From positions 1 through 49,581 of the forward strand of contig CANQSB010000024.1 in assembly GCA_947626435.1 (NCBI GenBank): a DNA stretch of 49,581 nucleotides, given 5' to 3'. Source of the stretch: an uncultured Lachnospiraceae bacterium. Its GTDB lineage: Bacteria > Bacillota > Clostridia > Lachnospirales > Lachnospiraceae. Below, in pieces: positions 33,361 to 43,300 of this stretch; positions within the stretch are counted from its first letter, which is position 1; each line of letters starts with the position of its first letter. A program made the position numbers and the translations under genes. The notes under the pieces are model-generated. The model did not search any database. It worked only from the letters and a program-made list of their open reading frames with translations, and had not been told where the DNA came from.

Positions 33361-34707
33361 TTAAAGTCTCTTCAACAGCTCTTCCCTGGCTGCCTCATAG
33401 CCTGGCTTGCCAAGAAGCGCAAACATATTCTTCTTGTAGCTCTCTACGCCTGGCTGGTTAAACGGATTAACGCCGAGCAGATATCCGCTGAGACCGCACG
33501 CAAACTCAAAGAAATAGAACAGCTCACCTAAATAAAATTCATTTACCTCGGGAACCTTTACCATAAGGTTAGGCACCTGTCCGTCCGTGTGTGCAAGCAC
33601 TGTGCCGTTCATGGCGCTCTTATTTACGAAGTCTACCGTCTTGCCAGCAAGGTAATTCAAGCCGTCAAGGTCTACGGGCTCTGTGCCGATTGTGATTTCC
33701 TCCCTTGACTTCTCGATATTCAAAACCGTCTCAAACATAATTCTTGCGCCGTCCTGAATGAACTGTCCCATTGAGTGGAGGTCGGTCGTAAGGTCAACGC
33801 TTGCGGGGAAAAGCCCTTTCTGGTCTTTGCCCTCCGACTCGCCAAAGAGCTGTTTCCACCATTCTGAAACGTAGTGCGCGCTCGGCTCATAATTGCAGAG
33901 GATTTCGATTGCCTTACCTTTTCTCAAGAGAATATTTCTAAGTGCCGCGTACTGCATAGCGTCATTTTCCTCAAACGGAAGCTCCAGCGCCCTCTTTCTG
34001 CCGCTTGCCGCGCCCTCCATAAGCTTGTCTATGTCCGCGCCGCTTACTGCTATCGGGAGCAGACCCACTGCCGTAAGCACTGAGAAACGCCCGCCTACGT
34101 CATCAGGCACTACGAATGTCTCATAGCCCTCCTCTGTAGCAAGGTTCTTTAATGACCCCTTCGCCTTGTCAGTGGTAGCGTAAATCCTCTTTGCCGCGCC
34201 CTCCTTGCCGTATTTCTTTTCCATCATCTCTTTAAATACACGGAAAGCGATGGCAGGCTCGGTCGTCGTGCCCGACTTGCTTATCATGTTGATAGAGAAA
34301 TCCCTGTCGCCGATAACATCAATCAAGTGCTTGATGTAAGTAGAGCTGATTGAATTGCCGACAAAGTAAATCTCGGGAGTCTTTCTGATGCTCTTGTCCA
34401 CCATATTGTAAAAGCTGTGGCGCAGAAACTCAACAGCCGCCCTTGCGCCAAGATATGAGCCGCCGATACCGATAACAAGCAGGACATCGCTGTCGCCCTG
34501 AATTTTTTTCGCCGCCTCTTTAATCCTTGCAAACTCCTCCTTGTCGTAATCCACAGGAAGGTCAATCCAGCCAAGAAAGTCATTTCCCGCGCCGTTTCTG
34601 CTTAAAAGTACCTCCTTAGCGTCAAGCGTCAGCTTTTTCATGTACTCAACCTCGTGCTCGCTTACAAACTGCGCCGCTTTTGAATAATCAAATGTTACCT
34701 TGCTCAT
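33361..34707 (-). CDS. pgi: Glucose-6-phosphate isomerase
   Basis: A 448-residue cytosolic enzyme interconverting glucose 6-phosphate and fructose 6-phosphate. The sugar-phosphate site is [13 protein letters not shown] and [15 protein letters not shown]. The catalytic region is [17 protein letters not shown], with SMGQFIQDG and [13 protein letters not shown] near the end. This is the shorter, Firmicute-type form. Confidence 0.97.
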   Translation of the reverse strand: MSKVTFDYSKAAQFVSEHEVEYMKKLTLDAKEVLLSRNGAGNDFLGWIDLPVDYDKEEFARIKEAAKKIQGDSDVLLVIGIGGSYLGARAAVEFLRHSFYNMVDKSIRKTPEIYFVGNSISSTYIKHLIDVIGDRDFSINMISKSGTTTEPAIAFRVFKEMMEKKYGKEGAAKRIYATTDKAKGSLKNLATEEGYETFVVPDDVGGRFSVLTAVGLLPIAVSGADIDKLMEGAASGRKRALELPFEENDAMQYAALRNILLRKGKAIEILCNYEPSAHYVSEWWKQLFGESEGKDQKGLFPASVDLTTDLHSMGQFIQDGARIMFETVLNIEKSREEITIGTEPVDLDGLNYLAGKTVDFVNKSAMNGTVLAHTDGQVPNLMVKVPEVNEFYLGELFYFFEFACGLSGYLLGVNPFNQPGVESYKKNMFALLGKPGYEAAREELLKRL

Positions 34708-34821
34708 TTGTCCTCTGCTCCTTTTCTAAAAATATTTATATCTGGCATATGCAAAGCCTCTTTGCAGTCGCCAAATACTGATAATAATATTTTAGCAAAA
34801 TTTTCCTTATATTTCAATCAT

Positions 34822-35517
34822 TTATGCTTTGTTTCCTATAAAACTGCGCAGCAATTCTTCAAGCTCACGCGCCTCCTCCTGCGAAAAGGAAACCCGTTCT
34901 TCCTGCGGCGCTGATTTTTTACTTTTTTCGTCCTCCTCATCTGATTTTTCCTGTTCAAGCTCCCACATAAGCTTTTCTTTTTCGAGTATGCCGTGTTCAA
35001 GGCGCTGGGCGACTGTATTTTCAAGGTAATCCGTGAGATTTGTCTTTAGCATCTGCCTGCGGTTTGGCATGTCCACTATCGACACGACGCTCAAATACAG
35101 GTAAATCCCCAAAAGGCTTATGATGTAAAACGGCAGAAGGCTTATAAAGCCTATGCCCTCGACTATGCCCTTGCATACGCCAAAGCCCGCCACGAACACG
35201 CCCGCAAGCATCAGCTGCCCCGAAAGGTGCTTCATAAAGCCCATGCTCATGCCGACAAAGCGTATGCGGTTGATGAACTTGTCCACAAAGACTGATATGT
35301 TGGACACGCCGCCGTTTAGCTTGTAGCAATTCACGAAGCGCTCCTTGCACTGCGTAAGGAGCTTGTTTTCCACGCCTGAAAATGTGTCCGCCGCCTGTAT
35401 CATGCGCTGGTAGGTGATGCCGATTGCCGCCTGAAAAGCTATGCCGAGCGCCATCAGTATGAGCGTCAGCATTATTATAAATGACTGGTCAAAATAGCTG
35501 ATAATTTCATTTAACAT
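34822..35517 (-). CDS. Membrane protein of unknown function
   Basis: 231 residues from the ATG at 35517 (MLNEIISYFDQS), which follows GGAGGG. It has a hydrophobic first span (IIMLTLILMALGIAFQAAIG), two more spans in the middle (LSGQLMLAGVFVAGFGVCKG and FISLLPFYIISLLGIYLYLS), and a long C-terminal cytoplasmic tail very rich in Glu, Lys and Ser with coiled-coil character. Not recognised. Located about 110 bases upstream of pgi on the same strand. Confidence 0.7.
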   Translation of the reverse strand: MLNEIISYFDQSFIIMLTLILMALGIAFQAAIGITYQRMIQAADTFSGVENKLLTQCKERFVNCYKLNGGVSNISVFVDKFINRIRFVGMSMGFMKHLSGQLMLAGVFVAGFGVCKGIVEGIGFISLLPFYIISLLGIYLYLSVVSIVDMPNRRQMLKTNLTDYLENTVAQRLEHGILEKEKLMWELEQEKSDEEDEKSKKSAPQEERVSFSQEEARELEELLRSFIGNKA

Positions 35518-35887
35518 ATGTTTTCCCTCCAAAATGATTAATTTGCTTTAAGTATAATCATTCGCGCGGCGCGTATCAAGACGCGCGGGTGGAAAATCGT
35601 TCGTCAAATTGAGGGCGGATTTGACAGGGGGCGACAGGGTTTTGTCAATTTTGTCATTTCAGTGTATATTTCTCTATTTTTGTTAATGTCTTGCTTATTG
35701 CAGCGGTTTAATCCAATCAATACTCAAATTTTGATTCGTTCATGATTGAAATTTTGGTGAAAATAAATTTTTTTTATGATTTTTTTGAAAAAATGTAATG
35801 GCTCTATTGCAGTATTTACAATGCTTTCAGCCATGTGGGGTGAAAATTTTTTGGAAAATTTTTGAATATTTTTGAATATTTCTTCCC
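35518..35887. other. AT-rich intergenic region at the strand switch
   Basis: About 370 bases between the leftward membrane-protein gene and the rightward GT2 remnant. It contains A/T homopolymer runs and a repeated GAATATTTTT. The promoter of the leftward gene should be here. I see no supported gene or clear structured element. Confidence 0.5.
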
Positions 35888-36454
35888 TTGATGTCTGCTG
35901 CATATACCCACGTAGGGTACTTAAAGCCGCAGTTTTACAGTGTTTTCGCTGCATTGCGATTTATAATACGTGAAAAGCTCGGGATTGCAAGTGTGTCTGT
36001 GCGGACAAACCCGGAACTTAGGCCGTCCAGATTGTTCAACAGTATATGGGGATATGTGAAGAAATCCATGATCACGATACTGCGGGCGTATATGATGTAC
36101 AAGCCACTCAAATGCTTCACGTTCCTTATGCTGCCGCCTATGGCGCTGGGGATTGGGTACATACTCAGGTATTTCTGGTTTGTGTTCAATGGGACGGCAA
36201 CAGGGCATGTGCAGTCGCTGATACTGGCGTGCATGTTGCTGATTATTGGGTTTTTGACTTTTATGATAGGGCTTATGGCTGATACGCTTGCGGCAAATAG
36301 GCGGCTGCTGGAGGACACGCAGTACCATGTGCGGCGGACGGAGTATGACGCGCTGTATATGCAGCAGAAGGTTGAGAATGAGGCTGTGAGAACCTACATG
36401 GTTGTAGGGGAAACGCAGCAGCATGAGAATGAAAGAAGCAGTTCTGCTATATAG
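35888..36454 (+). pseudogene. Remnant of a GT2 membrane glycosyltransferase (C-terminal part only)
   Basis: The 188-residue open frame matches only the C-terminal third of DPM1-like family 2 glycosyltransferases. Visible are VRTNPELRPSRLFNSIWGYV, then YMMYKPLKCFTF, two membrane spans, and a cytosolic tail beginning LLEDTQYHVRR. The catalytic GT-A domain with its DxD motif is missing, and the first 25 residues do not fit the family. No good ribosome site precedes the ATG at 35888. Probably left by deletion of an older gene at the edge of the polysaccharide region. Confidence 0.7.
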
Positions 36455-36492
36455 CCTGAAAGGCTTTATATAGATTAATTGATTACAGTATG

Positions 36493-36528
36493 GCACCTTG
36501 ACAACTGCATACTTTGCATTAGGAAAAA
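36493..36528 (+). repeat. 36-base dispersed repeat, copy 1
   Basis: GCACCTTGACAACTGCATAC and the next 16 bases recur at 47997-48032 with 32 of 36 positions identical. Both copies lie upstream of genes in the accessory right half of the window. Function unknown. Confidence 0.6.
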
Positions 36529-36540
36529 ATGTTGTATAAT
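36513..36540 (+). promoter_or_regulatory. Possible promoter of the AAA-ATPase gene
   Basis: TTTGCA and TATAAT are separated by 16 bases, ending about 68 bases before the ATG at 36608. The -35 part overlaps the end of the dispersed repeat; the -10 is absent at the second repeat copy. Confidence 0.4.
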
Positions 36541-36607
36541 GAGCTCCGAACGGCTATAATGAGATTGTGGGTTAAAAACGATTTCGTTATTGGCAGGAGG
36601 GACGTAT

Positions 36608-38317
36608 ATGCTAGGCAGACCAGCTTTAGGGTACCAGAATTATGAAGAGGTCATCACAGAGAATATCCTTTATATTGACAAGACGAATTTCATAAGCGAA
36701 TGGTGGGAATATGGTGACAAGGTTACGCTTATAACAAGACCTCGCAGGTTTGGGAAGACGCTCAACATGAGCACGATAGAATGTTTTTTTTCCAATAAAT
36801 ACGCGGGGCGTGGAGATTTGTTTGAAGGAAAAGCTGTATGGGATGCAAGGGGTTCTGACGGTGAATACAAGTACAGGCATCTGCAAGGAACATTTCCGGT
36901 GATATTTATGAGCTTTGCGTCTGTTAAGACTGGAGATATTGAAGGAATTAAGACCGCAGTAAAGCAGGTTATTTCAGATGTGTATGACAGGCATAGCAAT
37001 ATGATGTCAGACAAGGCATTTAGCGCCAAGGAAAAGGAATACTACAATACCATAAAAGATAATATGTCGGACAGCGCAGCGTTTATGGCAATTAATCGAC
37101 TCAGTGGATATATGGAAAAATTATATGGAAAGAAAGCAATCATACTGCTTGATGAATACGACACCCCGATGCAAGAAGCGTGGCTTACGGGGACATGGGA
37201 TGAGGCTGTCAGCTTTTTCAGGAGCTTTTTTGACGCCACGTTCAAAACTAACAGCCATATTTACAGAAGCATCATAACAGGTATCACAAGGATATCCAAG
37301 GAGAGTATTTTCTCGGGACTTAACAACTTAGAAGTGATAACGACAATATCAAATAAATATGCGCTATGTTTCGGGCTGTCGGAGGAAGAAGTATTTACGG
37401 CACTTGAGCAAAACGGGCTGGGCACTGAAAAGCAGGATGTGAAAAAATGGTACGATGGTTTTACGTTTGGCAAGCATACGGATATTTATAATCCATGGTC
37501 AATTATATCATTTATAAGCAGCAACGGGCGCTATGCCACATACTGGTCGAATACAAGCAGCAACGGGCTTGTGAGCATGCTGATTCAGACAGGAAGTTCT
37601 GCTATTAAGACGACCATGGAAACGCTTCTGGATGGCGGAAGCTTCGAGACCGAAATAGACGAACAGATAGTGTTCAGCCAGCTTAACGGTAATACAGGCG
37701 CCATATGGAGCTTACTGCTGGCTACCGGATACCTCAAGATTGACAGGCTGGTACAGGTGGGAAGGTTCAAAAAGGAATTATACACTTTAAAACTCACCAA
37801 CATGGAAGTTGAGATTATGTTTTCAGATATGGTAAAGGAATGGTTTGGTGGAAATGCGGAAACATATTATAATGATTTCATAAAGGCAATGCTCGCCGAC
37901 GATAAAAAAGCGATGAACCGCTACATGAATAAGGTGGCGCTTGCGACATTCAGCAGTTTTGACGCGGGTAACAAGCCATCAGAATACGCTGAACCTGAAC
38001 GGTTTTATCATGGTTTTGTATTGGGGCTGATAGTGGATCTCGCGGGAAGGTATGATGTAACGTCTAACCGCGAGAGCGGATTCGGGCGGTATGACGTGAT
38101 GCTTGAACCGCTTAATGAGAAAGATGACGCGATAATTATAGAGTTTAAGGTCTTTGACCCTGATGATGAGAAGACGCTTGATGATACGGTCCAAGATGCA
38201 CTCAAACAGATTGAGGAGAAACGTTACAGCGCCTCACTGGAAGCTAAGGGGATAGCGCCTGAAAGGATACGCAGGTATGGGTTTGCGTTCCGCGGGAAGG
38301 AATGCCGTATAGGCTAA
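36608..38317 (+). CDS. AAA-ATPase-like protein with PD-(D/E)XK nuclease domain
   Basis: A 569-residue protein. The start at 36608 ([14 protein letters not shown]) follows AGGAGGG; the frame upstream opens only at a TTG. Family features are [12 protein letters not shown], the P-loop TRPRRFGKT (43-51), and Walker [12 protein letters not shown] (177-187). Then comes [16 protein letters not shown], and a C-terminal nuclease with the D of GRYDVMLEP and E-x-K of IIIEFKVF. The architecture is that of AAA-ATPase_like plus PDDEXK_9 proteins, abundant and multi-copy in gut anaerobes. The role is not established; a mobile-element or defence link has been suspected for this class. It appears intact. Confidence 0.9.
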   Translation: MLGRPALGYQNYEEVITENILYIDKTNFISEWWEYGDKVTLITRPRRFGKTLNMSTIECFFSNKYAGRGDLFEGKAVWDARGSDGEYKYRHLQGTFPVIFMSFASVKTGDIEGIKTAVKQVISDVYDRHSNMMSDKAFSAKEKEYYNTIKDNMSDSAAFMAINRLSGYMEKLYGKKAIILLDEYDTPMQEAWLTGTWDEAVSFFRSFFDATFKTNSHIYRSIITGITRISKESIFSGLNNLEVITTISNKYALCFGLSEEEVFTALEQNGLGTEKQDVKKWYDGFTFGKHTDIYNPWSIISFISSNGRYATYWSNTSSNGLVSMLIQTGSSAIKTTMETLLDGGSFETEIDEQIVFSQLNGNTGAIWSLLLATGYLKIDRLVQVGRFKKELYTLKLTNMEVEIMFSDMVKEWFGGNAETYYNDFIKAMLADDKKAMNRYMNKVALATFSSFDAGNKPSEYAEPERFYHGFVLGLIVDLAGRYDVTSNRESGFGRYDVMLEPLNEKDDAIIIEFKVFDPDDEKTLDDTVQDALKQIEEKRYSASLEAKGIAPERIRRYGFAFRGKECRIG

Positions 38318-38388
38318 AGAGGTAAGCGAAGCCAATATTTGAAAAAATACAAGTAACAAATAATTGAACATAATAAAAATATAAAGGG

Positions 38389-38454
38389 AAAACTCCCAAT
38401 GCAAGGTATGCAGTTGTCTAATGACACAGCAAACCATGCATTGGGAGTTTTTTT
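38389..38454 (+). terminator. Terminator-like hairpin ahead of the polysaccharide cluster
   Basis: A perfect 14-base stem, AAACTCCCAATGCA/TGCATTGGGAGTTT, encloses a 36-base loop that itself holds a small inverted repeat (TTGTC/GACA). A run of T follows. It ends the AAA-ATPase gene but also lies only 20 bases before the first cluster gene, so it could act as an attenuator for that operon. Confidence 0.75.
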
Positions 38455-38473
38455 GTGGAGAAATGGAGAAAGC

Positions 38474-39205
38474 ATGATGAGCATTAAACAAGGTTTCCTA
38501 ATAAAAAAGGATAATGGCAGGATAACCGTAAACTGGCAAAAAACCACGTCAGTGCTATTAAATGAGCTCCATGTTGACCTAATATATGAGTTCCGTCGAT
38601 ACCTGCAGGGCAGCCTGCTTGATGTAGGCTGTGGTGAGAAGCCGTATAAGCTTATATACGATGGCACCTGCGAAAAAAGCATTGGTATCGATGTTGAACA
38701 ATGCAGACATGACCAAAAGGATGTTGATATATTTGCGAGTGCAGACAACATGCCTTTTGATGATGAATCGTTTGACACGGTATTATGTACCAACGTTTTA
38801 GAGCATGTGGCCGATATGGAAGAAGCGTTCAGAGAAATAAGCAGGGTTTTGCGGTCTGGCGGTTATGCAGTCATATCAGTACCTTTCTTATATCCGGTTC
38901 ATGAAAGCCCATATGACTATTATCGTTTTACAAGATATGGGCTTGAACATAAACTTATCAAAAATGGTTTTGAGGTAGAAAAAATCGTTAGCCTTGGCGG
39001 GGTAGGGATGTTCATTATGGTATATATCAACTTTCTCTTTGGCAAAGTTTTTAAAAATAAAGTTATACATTGGATATCATGCCTTATCCAGAAAGTCAGT
39101 TATATCATTTATAGGAAGTCTTTCCTACAAAATCTAATAAAAGGCAAAGGGAAAATAGACAAAATCATAACGGTAGGGAATTTTATTATTGTCCAAAAAG
39201 TCTAA
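38474..39205 (+). CDS. Class I SAM-dependent methyltransferase of the glycan cluster
   Basis: About 243 residues. ATGs at 38474 and 38477 both follow GGAG; the longer frame from 38399 would run through the terminator hairpin and is rejected. Motif I is LLDVGCGEKPY, and the post-I acid lies in IGIDVEQC. CTNVLEHVADMEEAFREISR is motif IV, followed by VLRSGGYAVISVPFLYPVHE and DYYRFTRYGLE, typical of methyltransferases in surface-polysaccharide loci. First gene of the rightward glycan cluster; the acceptor is probably a sugar but unproven. Confidence 0.85.
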   Translation: MMSIKQGFLIKKDNGRITVNWQKTTSVLLNELHVDLIYEFRRYLQGSLLDVGCGEKPYKLIYDGTCEKSIGIDVEQCRHDQKDVDIFASADNMPFDDESFDTVLCTNVLEHVADMEEAFREISRVLRSGGYAVISVPFLYPVHESPYDYYRFTRYGLEHKLIKNGFEVEKIVSLGGVGMFIMVYINFLFGKVFKNKVIHWISCLIQKVSYIIYRKSFLQNLIKGKGKIDKIITVGNFIIVQKV

Positions 39206-39235
39206 AATACAAAACCACAAATGGAGCACAGATAA

Positions 39236-40417
39236 ATGATAGAAAAGAAAAAATTACTTGTCACAGCATCCACTTTCCCACGATGGAAAAATGATACTGA
39301 GCCAAGATTTGTCTTAGACCTATGTACTCATATGACGGATAAATTTGATGTGACTGTACTAGCGCCTGCAGCGCCAGGCGCCGCCGATAGGGAAATTATG
39401 GAAGGAGTCAATATAATCCGATACCATTACTTTCCAATACATAAATGGGAGACACTCTGCTACCCGGGCGCCATTGTCCCGAGGATAAAGGGAAAAAAAA
39501 TTCGTGCGCTACTTGTACCCTTTCTGCTGGCATCACTGTGGTTAAAACTTTTACTGATACTTCCTCAGTTTGATGTGGTACACGCCCACTGGCTAATCCC
39601 GCAGGGGATTGTTCAGTCATTTTTTAAGAAGCCTTATATCGTAACAGGGCACGGCGGCGATGTAGCTTCCTTAAATATGGGAATTATCAAGAGGCTTAAA
39701 GTCCGCTGCCTGAAAAGGGCAAACCGTGTGACGGCTGTTTCCGTTCCCTTAAAAGAAAAGATGCAGGAGCTACTTCCAGGTCTGGAGCCTTCTGTCATCT
39801 CAATGGGCGTGGACACATCTAAGTTTAGTAAACAATATCATGTTCCCAACTATTTCGGTCAGGGAAACAAAAAGGTTGTGCTGTTTGTTGGACGCCTTGC
39901 CGAGAAAAAAGGCGTCAGATACCTGATTGATGCAATGCAGGATATTGATGCCCTGCTGGTCATTGTCGGGGATGGCCCGTTAAAGACAGAACTAATGCAA
40001 CAGGCAAAGCAAATAAACCTGCAGGGAAAAGGTGAAAAAATCATCTTCTTGGATGCCAAAACCCATGATGAACTAAAAACAGTATATGCGTCGGCAGATA
40101 TCTTTGCGGCGCCTTCTGTTACTGCTTCTGATGGGGATAAGGAGGGACTTGGTTTGGTAATCCTTGAGGCAATGGCATCTGGACTTCCAATTGTGGCGAG
40201 CAAATCTGGAGGCATCATAGATATTGTGAAAGACAATGTGAATGGATTGCTATGTGAAGAAAAATGCGTCTGGCAACTGGCGGATAGCATATCTGCCCTG
40301 CTCGATGATCCCAAATTATATGAAACTTTGGTTCAGAATGCGATTGGAACTGCCAATAGTTATGATTATTCCGTATCAGGCAGAAAATATTGTGCATTGA
40401 TACGGGAGATCTGTTAG
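39236..40417 (+). CDS. Glycosyltransferase family 4
   Basis: A 393-residue GT-B fold enzyme that transfers a sugar from a nucleotide donor, probably at the cytoplasmic face. The N-terminal half has DVVHAHWLIPQGI and VTGHGGDV. The C-terminal donor domain has LFVGRLAEKKGVRYLIDAM, VGDGPLK and the E-x7-E region EGLGLVILEAMASGLPIVAS. GGAG precedes the ATG. Sugar specificity cannot be read from the sequence. Confidence 0.93.
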   Translation: MIEKKKLLVTASTFPRWKNDTEPRFVLDLCTHMTDKFDVTVLAPAAPGAADREIMEGVNIIRYHYFPIHKWETLCYPGAIVPRIKGKKIRALLVPFLLASLWLKLLLILPQFDVVHAHWLIPQGIVQSFFKKPYIVTGHGGDVASLNMGIIKRLKVRCLKRANRVTAVSVPLKEKMQELLPGLEPSVISMGVDTSKFSKQYHVPNYFGQGNKKVVLFVGRLAEKKGVRYLIDAMQDIDALLVIVGDGPLKTELMQQAKQINLQGKGEKIIFLDAKTHDELKTVYASADIFAAPSVTASDGDKEGLGLVILEAMASGLPIVASKSGGIIDIVKDNVNGLLCEEKCVWQLADSISALLDDPKLYETLVQNAIGTANSYDYSVSGRKYCALIREIC

Positions 40418-40538
40418 ATGTGAAAACCTACAGGCATAACTAAAAAATGAGCATGCAATCATCATTAGTACAATGGACAAAAGCATCACTTTGGTAATTT
40501 GTGGATAATTGAAAAATAAAATTATAAGGACTTTAATA

Positions 40539-41534
40539 ATGCATTACAGTGTAGAAAATAACAACGAAACAACACCATTAATCAGCGTAGTAATTCCTAT
40601 ATATAATGTATCCCAATACTTACCGCGGTGTCTTGAAAGCGTTTTGGCACAAACGTATGCAAATTTGGAAATCATTTTAGTTGATGATGGCTCGACTGAT
40701 AATTCAGGTGATATTTGCGAAATGTATGCAAAAAAGGACAGACGCATCATTACAATACATAAGAAAAATGGAGGATTATCAGACGCGAGAAATTTCGGCA
40801 TTCATCGCGCAAGCGGCAAATATATTGCTTTTATTGATTCAGATGATTATGTGGACGTTAATTTTATCTTTATATTATATGAAAAAATAGAAAAATACCA
40901 CGCTGACGTTTCCATATGTGGATATATCAATGCACCTAAAAAAGAATTATTTCGACACTCCATCAGGCATTATTACACTATTCTTTTTGACTCAAGGAGC
41001 ATGTTAAAACAATGGCACAGTAAATACAAGCATTATGAAACAATGGCTTGGAACAAAATGTATAAAACGGATTTATTTATTAAAAATGAAATTTTTTACC
41101 CATTTAAGCGGAATCATGAAGACGTGCTTACTACCCATCTTCTGATTAATGCTTCCAAGCGGATAGCGTTGACTAATAAACCGTTATACTATTATGTTCC
41201 TCGGATAGGCAGTATCTCAAAAACATATACTCTCAAAAATATTGAGGACTGTCTATATGCACAAAACGAGAGGTTAAAATGGTTTAAAAAGCAGGGCTAT
41301 CTTGAATCCTATGAAAGACTTTTTATTAAATTATTAAAATATTATATGTTGACATACTCCGTAATTGAACCTTCAGTATTTAATGTCTGCGGAGATAAAT
41401 TATATCAACATTTTTGTATTGCTTTAGACGAAGCATTAGTTTTTAAGACACTGAATACAGGCGATAAATTATTGTTACGGCTTTTTTCTAAGTACCATAG
41501 ATTAATTAGATTTATTATGAGGCGAATGCATTGA
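40539..41534 (+). CDS. Glycosyltransferase family 2
   Basis: 331 residues from the ATG at 40539, which follows AAGGA; the frame extends ten codons upstream only to a TTG. The GT-A fold is clear: PLISVVIPIYNVSQYLPRCL, ILVDDGSTDNSGDIC, GGLSDARNFGI and the metal-binding FIDSDDYV. AWNKMYK and HEDVLTTH are the acceptor-side motifs. Its stop overlaps the next start by four bases. Confidence 0.93.
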   Translation: MHYSVENNNETTPLISVVIPIYNVSQYLPRCLESVLAQTYANLEIILVDDGSTDNSGDICEMYAKKDRRIITIHKKNGGLSDARNFGIHRASGKYIAFIDSDDYVDVNFIFILYEKIEKYHADVSICGYINAPKKELFRHSIRHYYTILFDSRSMLKQWHSKYKHYETMAWNKMYKTDLFIKNEIFYPFKRNHEDVLTTHLLINASKRIALTNKPLYYYVPRIGSISKTYTLKNIEDCLYAQNERLKWFKKQGYLESYERLFIKLLKYYMLTYSVIEPSVFNVCGDKLYQHFCIALDEALVFKTLNTGDKLLLRLFSKYHRLIRFIMRRMH

Positions 41535-43300
41535 ATAAAAATAGAACAAAGTTTTTTACATGGGAAATTTTAATATTTTTAATAGGATTATGTCCACGGA
41601 TTTTAGTCAATCTTCCTATGATGACCACTAATGGCGGTCATGACGATTTGGGGATGCTTATTATTCCTTCTATTTTGGCAAAGTATGATTGGAGTGGTCT
41701 AATTCCCAACACGGCATATTATGGCTTTGGGTATTCCATAATATACACGCCATTTTTAGTTCTGTTTAGGCATAACAGCTATTTATTTTTTCAGTTTATT
41801 TGGGGAATCAATGCTGTTTTTCAATCATTTACGGGAATCATTGTATATCGTTTACTTACCAAGCATTATAAAATGACTAATAATCTACATTCATTTTTTT
41901 TGAGTATTATTATGTCCTATATGACATATACCGCTGCCTGCCGATTGGAAAATGATTGCATTATGCCATTATTGACATGGATTATTCTTTATATAATTAC
42001 TATCCTTTATGAAGAAAAAGCAAACCCTAAACGACAATTTTATTATTCACTGTTGCTTATTTTGGTGTTAAGTTACACATTATCCATCCATTCTCGTTCT
42101 TTTATATACTGGATAGGAGCAGGTGCTATAATCATTTTTGTGCGACTTACACAAAAGCGATGGATCGTAAATGTACCTGTTTTCTTTCTATGTGGTATTG
42201 GATTTTATGCTGCAATTACGGTATTAATACGGTATATCCAAAACAACCTTTGGGGGACAACAAATGTAACTAATTCTACAAGCGTTATTGGAGATATGAT
42301 AACCGAGGGAGCTCTCAGCCTTTTGTCTTTTAGCAGCATAAAGGCGCTAATTTCTCTTATTTCATCAAATCTTTATGCCATAACGCAATACACTAACACC
42401 TTTTTTCTAATTGGCTTCGTTGGCTTTATAATGCTTTTTATTAAAAAAATCAGGTTCGACATCACCGACATATCCGTTCAATACATAGGGATGTTCTTTT
42501 CGTTTATCTGTTTTATGATAATGTATTGCGGTTTTTGCATTGCAAAAACTCCCTTGCAGCATTCCATGATGCTCTTGGGGGAGGCAACTGCGCACTCATT
42601 TTATATTCGCTACTATTTGAATTTTGGCGTTCCTCTGATTTTATTTGGTTATATGATTTTTTTGGATATTTCAAAACCATTTGCCAGAACAATATTAAAA
42701 TATGCATTTATCTTTTTTTTGTTATGTTATGCTGGAACCGTTCTTCTATTAGGGAATTACCATATCCGTGATGCATGGAACGCTTTTGGCGTCAAATATT
42801 GCGGCGATGCAGACACTCAGATGACTATGTTCCATTACGTAATAGTTTTTGAGAGTTGCGTGGCGATTGTATGCATCTTAGCATTTCTGTCCAAGCATAG
42901 TCATTCCGTCATGCTATTGGCAGCAACTATTTTATGTATATATCAATATGCTTATCAAAATCTAAATGCTTCGCTTGATTGGTCGAATAACTATTATTCA
43001 AAGGGTGACGCATTTGAATCTGCTGTATTGCATCCATCATCAGACGTATTGGCAGGATGCAAAATATACGTTGAAAACAAGAGCGCTGCCTACGCACTGC
43101 AATTGCAGAATCCTGAATATACAATTTTTGGGGGCATACCGGAATCCACTGATGAAAAATCAATTATACTATGCAATTATGCAAAAGATGAACTTAAAGA
43201 TATGGGATTCTATTTATTAACTCTTTCAGATGATGAGAATTTATATATTTCTGACGCAGAACTATACGCGATATTATCTCAAAAGGAGCAAAATGAATGA
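41531..43300 (+). CDS. Polytopic membrane protein of the glycan cluster (possible GT-C)
   Basis: A 589-residue membrane protein with about 11 to 13 spans. It starts at a TTG that overlaps the preceding stop (TTGA), so translation is coupled. An early outside loop carries GGHDDLGM, an acidic pair where GT-C glycosyltransferases hold their catalytic Asp. The last 120 residues are soluble. The fold and context suggest a lipid-linked sugar transferase or a polymerase, but I do not recognise a specific family. No other polymerase candidate is visible in the cluster. Confidence 0.72.
   Translation: MNKNRTKFFTWEILIFLIGLCPRILVNLPMMTTNGGHDDLGMLIIPSILAKYDWSGLIPNTAYYGFGYSIIYTPFLVLFRHNSYLFFQFIWGINAVFQSFTGIIVYRLLTKHYKMTNNLHSFFLSIIMSYMTYTAACRLENDCIMPLLTWIILYIITILYEEKANPKRQFYYSLLLILVLSYTLSIHSRSFIYWIGAGAIIIFVRLTQKRWIVNVPVFFLCGIGFYAAITVLIRYIQNNLWGTTNVTNSTSVIGDMITEGALSLLSFSSIKALISLISSNLYAITQYTNTFFLIGFVGFIMLFIKKIRFDITDISVQYIGMFFSFICFMIMYCGFCIAKTPLQHSMMLLGEATAHSFYIRYYLNFGVPLILFGYMIFLDISKPFARTILKYAFIFFLLCYAGTVLLLGNYHIRDAWNAFGVKYCGDADTQMTMFHYVIVFESCVAIVCILAFLSKHSHSVMLLAATILCIYQYAYQNLNASLDWSNNYYSKGDAFESAVLHPSSDVLAGCKIYVENKSAAYALQLQNPEYTIFGGIPESTDEKSIILCNYAKDELKDMGFYLLTLSDDENLYISDAELYAILSQKEQNE

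Noticed and set aside
36446-36475. TATATAGCC/AGGCTTTATATA inverted repeat after the GT2 remnant
   Set aside because: A short, A/T-rich imperfect palindrome without a T tract; could be a weak terminator but is not convincing.
38399-38473. N-terminal extension of the methyltransferase
   Set aside because: It runs through a strong terminator hairpin, and the ATGs after GGAG give the family N-terminus.
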